This document shows positions 59,079-64,000 of a stretch of DNA of 64,000 nucleotides, one piece after another. Origin of the DNA: Bacteroidia bacterium (GTDB lineage Bacteria; Bacteroidota; Bacteroidia; Chitinophagales; JAUHXS01); contig JAUHXS010000004.1 in the NCBI GenBank assembly GCA_030426955.1, positions 62,001 to 126,000 on the forward strand. Reading direction: 5' to 3'. The position numbers were made by a program, and so were the translations under genes. Position 1 is the first letter of the stretch, and each line of letters opens with the position of its first letter. The notes below the pieces were generated by a model. It was given only the letters and a program-made list of their open reading frames with translations, was not told the origin of the DNA and ran no database searches.

Positions 59079-59423
59079 GAAACACATTCGGCAAAGCCGA
59101 CCTTAATCCTTTCGTCCTCCTTCGTCGGACTTTCAGTCTTAAGGGAATGTGTTTCAATGTCGAGCTAAACCAAATTGCTTCTCCGCTACTCTCCTCTTGC
59201 TCGCCTTTGCCGGACTTCGAGTCAAAACGTGTTCCAACAAAACGTTAAACGCAATTTGATTCCACATCTCGAACTTTTCAAATTACATAAGTTGAGTTGT
59301 TACGTTCATTCCATGAACTACAAACTGACAATGCTCAATGTCCAGCGGAAAGTATTTACATTTCGCATTGTCTATCAACTTTTGTAATTTTCGTTCTCAA
59401 TGCGGAACTACGTTTAGCTCGAC
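59076..59423 (+). repeat. ORF-free palindromic cassette R2, copy c
   Basis: 348 bp, same length and sequence as copy b by eye, ending CGTTTAGCTCGACATT (core ATT at 59424). The last recognisable cassette repeat in the array. Confidence 0.86.
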
Positions 59424-59455
59424 ATTAGCAATAATCAAAATAGAATCCATCGAAA

Positions 59456-59947
59456 ATGAAATTACCGCAATTTTTCTTTAGGGAACAAGTTTGGAAGACT
59501 TTATGCTCTAGTGTATCGTTATTTTTTATTTGTGTTTTAACACAAGCCCAAATTACAGACAGTACAAAATTGAGTAAAGTCAATTCATATGTTGATTTCG
59601 GAGGCTTTTTTCATGGAGGGTTAGCATCCGTAAACGTTGAGGGACGGGTGTTCTCAGGCACGAGACTGACATGGTACGCCAGAGCTGGTGTTGGAAGTGG
59701 AGGGTTAGATCAAGACGGAGGCCCAGGTGTTTTAGGAGCTGTGACTATGTTAACAGGAAAAGATAACAACCATTTTGAAGTTAATGGAGGGATGTTTATA
59801 GGAAAATATAGTGATGTCCAAGATGAATTCTTTTTTCTTCCGATAATCGATCTTGGATATAGATATCAGAAGCCAGAAGGTGGTTTTATTTTTAGATGCA
59901 ATGTCGGTTTTCTAGGAATTAGATTTGGTCTAGGACATGCATTTTGA
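59456..59947 (+). CDS. Cassette gene: exported small barrel-like protein, end of array
   Basis: 163 aa. A basic N-terminus and hydrophobic stretch (about 18-33, ending TQAQ) form a signal peptide. Gly-rich amphipathic strands follow and end RFGLGHAF. No family recognised. The cassette starts ATTAGCAATAATC (59424); a clear closing arm is not found downstream, though CTATTATGCTAGC near 60000 is a weak partial match, so the terminal site may be lost. Confidence 0.65.
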   Translation: MKLPQFFFREQVWKTLCSSVSLFFICVLTQAQITDSTKLSKVNSYVDFGGFFHGGLASVNVEGRVFSGTRLTWYARAGVGSGGLDQDGGPGVLGAVTMLTGKDNNHFEVNGGMFIGKYSDVQDEFFFLPIIDLGYRYQKPEGGFIFRCNVGFLGIRFGLGHAF

Positions 59948-60043
59948 GCTTCCATATCTAAGTAAAATATTGCCACAAAATAAAAAGGCATATGCAATCT
60001 ATTATGCTAGCTGCTCGAAAGCCAAACTTAATTTAACGTAAAT

Positions 60044-60691
60044 TTGAAAGAATCGAACATAACCGTTTCTAAAACTGCCAAATACTATACACTTGGTGAG
60101 CTTTCTGAGCAAACTAAGCAAATCTGGTTTGTCTGTCATGGTTATGGTCAACTAGCTCGTTTTTTTCTACGAAAGTTTGAAGTCCTAGACGATGGCCATA
60201 ACTTTATCGTTGCTCCTGAAGGGTTACACCGTTTTTACTTAAGTGGGACTAGTGGCAGAGTTGGAGCCTCCTGGATGACTAAAGAAGCCAGAGAAGATGA
60301 TATAAAAGATTACATCAACTATCTCGATGCTCTATACATTGAAGTACTGTCCAAGACAACACAAAAGGTCACCATTAATGTTTTAGGTTTTTCCCAAGGG
60401 GCAGCAACAGTCTCCAGATGGATTGGTAATGGAAAAACAAGTATTGATAACTTAATACTTTGGTCTGGCATATTCCCTCCTGATATGAACTTTGAAGTAA
60501 ATCGCGGTGCATTGGAAGACTTAAACATACACTTGGTAATTGGCAATCAAGATGAATATATAGAACAAGTGGATATTGAAGAGCAGCAAAAAGCACTACA
60601 CGAAAAGAAAATCCCCTTCAAATTATTATCTTTTGATGGTAATCATGATATTGATACGGATACTTTGGTCAAATTAAGTCAAACACTATGA
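60044..60691 (+). CDS. Alpha/beta hydrolase, phospholipase/carboxylesterase-like
   Basis: 215 aa, TTG start. The nucleophile elbow is GFSQG (about 122-126); the Asp is probably in IGNQDEYI (about 172-179) and the His in FDGNHDID (about 197-204). It fits the small serine esterase family (abhydrolase_2). Substrate unknown. It is the first ordinary chromosomal gene after the cassette array and overlaps the next gene by 4 bp (ATGA). Confidence 0.85.
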   Translation: MKESNITVSKTAKYYTLGELSEQTKQIWFVCHGYGQLARFFLRKFEVLDDGHNFIVAPEGLHRFYLSGTSGRVGASWMTKEAREDDIKDYINYLDALYIEVLSKTTQKVTINVLGFSQGAATVSRWIGNGKTSIDNLILWSGIFPPDMNFEVNRGALEDLNIHLVIGNQDEYIEQVDIEEQQKALHEKKIPFKLLSFDGNHDIDTDTLVKLSQTL

Positions 60692-61227
60692 GTTTTATAA
60701 ATGAATTTGAGGAAATGTTGACTGGCGGACATCACAACTCACTGGGCAAGACCGAAGAAGTTGTAGAGATCATCTTAAATGACCAAGACAGGCTTGAGGA
60801 GCTTTATCAATGCTATTTTAGTAAAGATGAGGTCGTTAGGCTCCGCGTATCAAGTGCTTTCAAGAGAGTTTGCAAAGCTAACAAAGAATGGCTCGTACCC
60901 TATCTAGATCGCTTTCTCGATACCATTTCGCAAATAGATCAAGCATCTACAAAATGGACCATAGCGCAATTGTTTACTATTTTAAAGCCATTAATGAGTG
61001 ACAAGCAATTTTCAAAAGCCACGGAAATATTGAAACACAATCTGGCAAGTGATGATGATTGGATCGTGTTAAACATCACTATGCAAACACTATTTGCTTG
61101 GTCAAAAAAAGATACTGATTTGCGTGAATGGTTACAACCCCATTTTAAAAGATTGAGTACAGATAGCAGAAAATCTGTCGCCAAGAATGCCAACAAATTT
61201 TTAGCGTTGTCTATAAAAAAGAGCTAA
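60688..61227 (+). CDS. HEAT-repeat-like protein of unknown function
   Basis: 179 aa, all helical, with HEAT-like pairs such as DEVVRLRVSSAFKRVCKANKEWLVPYLDRFLD and DDDWIVLNITMQTLFAWSKKD. It resembles the HEAT part of AlkC/AlkD-type proteins only in general pattern. Coupled to the esterase gene by a 4-bp overlap. Confidence 0.7.
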   Translation: MSFINEFEEMLTGGHHNSLGKTEEVVEIILNDQDRLEELYQCYFSKDEVVRLRVSSAFKRVCKANKEWLVPYLDRFLDTISQIDQASTKWTIAQLFTILKPLMSDKQFSKATEILKHNLASDDDWIVLNITMQTLFAWSKKDTDLREWLQPHFKRLSTDSRKSVAKNANKFLALSIKKS

Positions 61228-61272
61228 TTGCTTTATACTGCCTTTTGCAATTGAATTTCGTATTTTCGCGGT

Positions 61273-62259
61273 ATGAAGAAAAATTCAATTTATATCATTA
61301 CACTTATTTCCTTACTTATCATAGCCTACTTTGTAACACGTGATGACTCAGGAAGCAATGTTTCAGAACGGGCTTTTGCAGTAAAAAAGATTGACCAGAT
61401 TGATAAAATTTTTCTTAGTAAAAAAGATGGTCGCCAAATTCTCTTGACTAAAACAAATAATCAATGGACAGTCAATAATAAATATACTGTTAGAAAGGGA
61501 GCGATAGACAAGTTGCTCCAAACCATGAAATCATTGAGAGTAGAATACCCCGTTCCAGAAACAATGATAGACAATGTTATCAAAAATATGTCTTCGGAAG
61601 CTATAAAGGTGGAAGTATATAGCCAAGAAACCCTACTCAAGACTTATTATGTGGGAGGGGAGGCTGTTGGCTACAAAGGAACCTATATGCTGATGGATGA
61701 AGCTGAGACACCTTATGTCGTTGATGTACCTGCTTTTAACGGCTATTTAACAGTACGATATATCATGGATGAGCTGGAATGGCGAGATCGAACCATCTTT
61801 GCTTACCAAATAGATGAAATCAAACAACTCAGTGTTTCTTATACTGAAGATTCGGCTAAGTCTTTCCAGTTTACCATCCACTCTTCAGATTCAATCTCAA
61901 TGTATCCAACACCAGCAAAAGCAGTTATTAAAGGAAGACCTAGAAAATACATTGACCAATATCAGTTCATTGCTTCTGAAGCAATATTAGAAAGTCCAAG
62001 ATTGCTAGACTCGCTAAGACAAAACAAACCATTTGCTATTATTACTGTAGAGGATATTACTAGCTTTAAAAACAAAGTAAAAGTTTATTATAAACCCGTA
62101 GATAAGCGAACCAAGATGCAATCAGATACTCAAGGGAATCCTATGAAGTATGATACAGATAGGTACTACGCAATTCTAAATAATGATAAAACACTCGTTG
62201 TGATTCAAGATCAAATTTTTAGGAACTTGCTACTTCCCGCTTCTGTTTTTTATGAATAA
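61273..62259 (+). CDS. DUF4340 domain-containing exported protein
   Basis: 328 aa with an N-terminal transmembrane or signal anchor (about 4-22), then repeated beta segments (KKIDQIDKIFLSKKDGRQILLTKTNNQWTVN, about 35-65) typical of DUF4340. Function unknown; in other bacteria it sits near ABC-type gliding or export genes. It converges with sprA. Confidence 0.82.
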   Translation: MKKNSIYIITLISLLIIAYFVTRDDSGSNVSERAFAVKKIDQIDKIFLSKKDGRQILLTKTNNQWTVNNKYTVRKGAIDKLLQTMKSLRVEYPVPETMIDNVIKNMSSEAIKVEVYSQETLLKTYYVGGEAVGYKGTYMLMDEAETPYVVDVPAFNGYLTVRYIMDELEWRDRTIFAYQIDEIKQLSVSYTEDSAKSFQFTIHSSDSISMYPTPAKAVIKGRPRKYIDQYQFIASEAILESPRLLDSLRQNKPFAIITVEDITSFKNKVKVYYKPVDKRTKMQSDTQGNPMKYDTDRYYAILNNDKTLVVIQDQIFRNLLLPASVFYE

Positions 62260-62291
62260 ATAGAGCAGTCGTTTAGGCTTTTATTTATTCT

Positions 62292-64000
62292 TTATGGTGT
62301 AAGTGTAAATCTAATTGTCGTTCCCATATTCACATTTGTAGCTGGAAATGCATTGGAAGTTGCAGGAACACTTCTTCTCCAATCTACAAAAAGCCTGACA
62401 TTAATACGCTCATTTACTACATAATCCACAGATGGATTTAAAGAATACATCGTAACACCTCGTGTTGGTTCTGCTATGTTTTGATCTAACTGATAAATAA
62501 TGGTTAAATTATCTCGAACAGAAAAGTCTAGTCTCATGTTGAGGTCGTTCTTAAGCACAACTTGCTCTTTTTTCTTGTTTTTAATTGGAAGTTTTAATCC
62601 TTTATAGCGATATCCAATACCTATGGTAAACTCACTAGACTTAGTTTCTGACAATTGGTAATTCAAGAAACTCATGTTTAACCTTCTACTCCTCTTGATA
62701 TCTATCCTATTGGTCATTTTATTCTTCCACGTTATATTTATTCCCAGCAATGGAGAAAACTGTTCTGAAATGCTTATTTGTGGCACTTCAAACACAGCCA
62801 TATAGTTCCCTGAAATGGGATCCTTTATATTTTGATTTCCATTCTCATCTTCGCCATATTGAAGATTAGTAACATAGCTACCCATGGTAAATTCAGAACT
62901 ATAATTATGTGTAATATTAATACTAGAAATATATTCTTTTATGAAAGGAAGCTTGCTTAATCCATTATATGAAATTCTCCAATTAGGCAGCGGAATTGCT
63001 CTAAACAACTCATCCAACCTTAAAGGAAATGTAGATGCGTCTAACCCTCTATATGCTGATAGAAATGCTGGAATTAATACATCTTGTGAGTAAGCTCCAT
63101 AGCCTTCATAGTAATTGGCGTCAGATATTGAGTCTCCGATGGTGAAGATACCGTTAGAATTAGGGTTTTGTTCTGCTAGTCTTTGAGCTATAACAGCCCT
63201 ATTATTCTCAAACTGTTTAAAGGCTATAGATATACCCGTTGCAGGATCTCTTTTGTCAAAAGCAGTTCTAAATGTATTAGTTGTCATAGAAAAGCTTCCT
63301 GCATCGTAAATGCTAAGCGGGTTATATAGACCCAAAGAATCTATTTCAAAAAACTCTGAATGATTAAAAGTTCTATTTTTCTTGAAGTCCAAGTTTACTT
63401 TGAAGTCTTTAATAGGCTCAATAGTTGATCTAATCGTCATATTTTTACTTTCGGTTTGTGCGATCTGATACGCTAAGTTATTTGATGTCTGTAACCATTG
63501 ACTATTATCCACCAACCAATCATTGTCAGGTTGATAGCCTGTGATAAAATTCCAACCAGGAGCCATTTGTTCATTCCAATTCATTCCTAAGTATTCAGAT
63601 TTGGGAGCAAAGCCTGGCAGTAGAGTACTTCTGTCTTCGGAATAATTGAATGAAATGGTTTCAACTCCAGTAATTAGGTTGCCAAAAAAATCAACTACCT
63701 TATTAGATTTTTCTTCTTCTTTTTTCTTTTTACTACTACTTCTTCGCCTTCGAGATCTTGATGTTTGAGCATACTTTTTGAGAAACTTAACCTTGCTATA
63801 CAGCGTATTCATTTTAAAATCAACATTGACTTGCTGATTTTGTCCATTCTGAATGGTATTTCCGATGGAATCGGCAGTAAATGGTCTTACCGTAAGCCAG
63901 TCATATGAAGAACCATATTTTGTTCTAACATTAATCCAGTCAAGTGCTTTAACGTTTTTTAAAGGAAGCGTATAGCTAATATTTGCCGTATGGTTATAAT
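62292..64000 (-). CDS. sprA: Type IX secretion outer-membrane translocon SprA/Sov, C-terminal part
   Basis: The frame is open to the window edge; the ATG at 63812 is internal, as the codons before it read NHTANISYTLPLKNVKALDWINVRTKYGSSY-type SprA sequence. About 569 C-terminal residues are visible. They include a basic run (SRSRRRRSSSKKKK, near 63750), LLPGFAPKSEYLGMN, then many barrel strands ending TTIRFTLTP. SprA forms the 36-strand T9SS pore; full length is about 2400 aa, so most lies beyond the window. It completes the T9SS theme begun by PorU2. Confidence 0.93.
   Translation of the reverse strand, partial: YNHTANISYTLPLKNVKALDWINVRTKYGSSYDWLTVRPFTADSIGNTIQNGQNQQVNVDFKMNTLYSKVKFLKKYAQTSRSRRRRSSSKKKKEEEKSNKVVDFFGNLITGVETISFNYSEDRSTLLPGFAPKSEYLGMNWNEQMAPGWNFITGYQPDNDWLVDNSQWLQTSNNLAYQIAQTESKNMTIRSTIEPIKDFKVNLDFKKNRTFNHSEFFEIDSLGLYNPLSIYDAGSFSMTTNTFRTAFDKRDPATGISIAFKQFENNRAVIAQRLAEQNPNSNGIFTIGDSISDANYYEGYGAYSQDVLIPAFLSAYRGLDASTFPLRLDELFRAIPLPNWRISYNGLSKLPFIKEYISSINITHNYSSEFTMGSYVTNLQYGEDENGNQNIKDPISGNYMAVFEVPQISISEQFSPLLGINITWKNKMTNRIDIKRSRRLNMSFLNYQLSETKSSEFTIGIGYRYKGLKLPIKNKKKEQVVLKNDLNMRLDFSVRDNLTIIYQLDQNIAEPTRGVTMYSLNPSVDYVVNERINVRLFVDWRRSVPATSNAFPATNVNMGTTIRFTLTP

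Larger units (their letters stand above)
43408..59950. mobile_element. Integron-like gene-cassette array with its own tyrosine recombinase
   Basis: The layout is a leftward integrase, a candidate attachment region (44233-44330), then cassettes all reading rightward to about 59.95 kb. Intact cassettes begin GTTRNNN and end in a site whose left arm is complementary to the cassette's own first 8-10 bases. This holds exactly at 44598/45293, 45486/45989, 46176/47590 and 47988/49209, and nearly so at 50581/53435. Sites share AAC-3nt-GTATA and TATAC-5/6nt-GTT. Such end complementarity is the signature of excised circular integron cassettes. The core differs from classical GTTRRRY, so this looks like a distinct, integron-analogous system. 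Left boundary arsC, right boundary an esterase gene. Confidence 0.75.

Noticed and set aside
44328-59423. CRISPR array
   Set aside because: Repeats are 270 and 348 bp, not evenly spaced, and no cas genes are present.
43408-59950. Classical IntI integron
   Set aside because: Cores such as GTTGCCA, GTTACCT and GTTGTAG break GTTRRRY, and the recombinase lacks a visible IntI insertion. I therefore call it integron-like.
43408-59950. Prophage or ICE
   Set aside because: No structural, replication, relaxase or conjugation genes; the only recombination gene is the tyrosine recombinase, and repeats are internal site repeats.

Overview
The window comes from a Bacteroidota chromosome, most likely a gliding marine member of the Cytophagales. 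The DNA is AT-rich. It carries type IX secretion (T9SS) parts at both edges: a PorU-like C25 peptidase at the left and the C-terminus of the SprA/Sov translocon at the right. It also has a CHU_C adhesin / PorP-SprF / OmpA-PorE triad, a type A sorting-domain protein, and promoters of the Bacteroidota form (TTTG, about 19-21 nt, TANNTTTG). Genus cannot be fixed because no 16S rRNA gene lies in the window.

Layout. 0-6 kb: PorU2-like protease and an O-antigen ligase-like membrane protein. 6-9.5 kb (minus): DUF3078 protein, MscS channel, leucine-rich-repeat protein. 9.7-12 kb: monomeric isocitrate dehydrogenase. 12.1-12.6 kb: a lone secreted protein with cassette-like flanks. 12.7-16.2 kb (minus): 5S, 23S and tRNA-Ala(TGC) behind a good promoter but with no 16S gene. 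16.3-21.5 kb (minus): OmpA/PorE-like, PorP/SprF and CHU_C genes. 21.6-31.4 kb: aspS, small membrane and MORN proteins, a GT-C-like membrane protein, recO, a T9SS cargo protein, an amidohydrolase, an rRNA methyltransferase and AlkC. 31.6-34.4 kb: pirin, a lipoprotein, an acidic-tailed protein. 34.5-37.7 kb: arsenosugar cluster (AhpD-like, ArsS, DUF2064 glycosyltransferase, ArsM). 37.7-41.7 kb: DUF983, aroA, aroB, IscA-type protein, DUF2490. 41.7-43.4 kb: arsR-arsM-arsC behind a perfect 34-bp palindrome.

The most remarkable region is 43.4-60 kb. A 274-aa tyrosine recombinase gene reads leftward. To its right lies an array of gene cassettes whose genes all read rightward, the geometry of an integron. 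Each intact cassette starts with GTTRNNN and ends just before a site whose left arm (NNNNAAC) is the exact reverse complement of that cassette's own first 8-10 bases. The sites share an inner box: AAC-3nt-GTATA on the left, TATAC-5/6nt-GTT on the right. The core does not fit the classical GTTRRRY, the sites are long (about 130-200 bp), and the recombinase lacks the IntI-specific insertion as far as I can judge by eye. Two ORF-free palindromic cassettes, R1 (270 bp; 3 full copies and one truncated) and R2 (348 bp; 2 full copies and one truncated), are interspersed. Cargo includes two type II restriction-modification systems (one HpaII-like), a Fic protein, a UDG-like protein with an agmatine-deiminase-like protein, a GIY-YIG protein, beta-barrel and lipocalin-like exported proteins and a truncated TPR gene. 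Several cassette ends are deleted or fused. From 60 kb the ordinary chromosome resumes: esterase, HEAT-like protein, DUF4340 protein and sprA.
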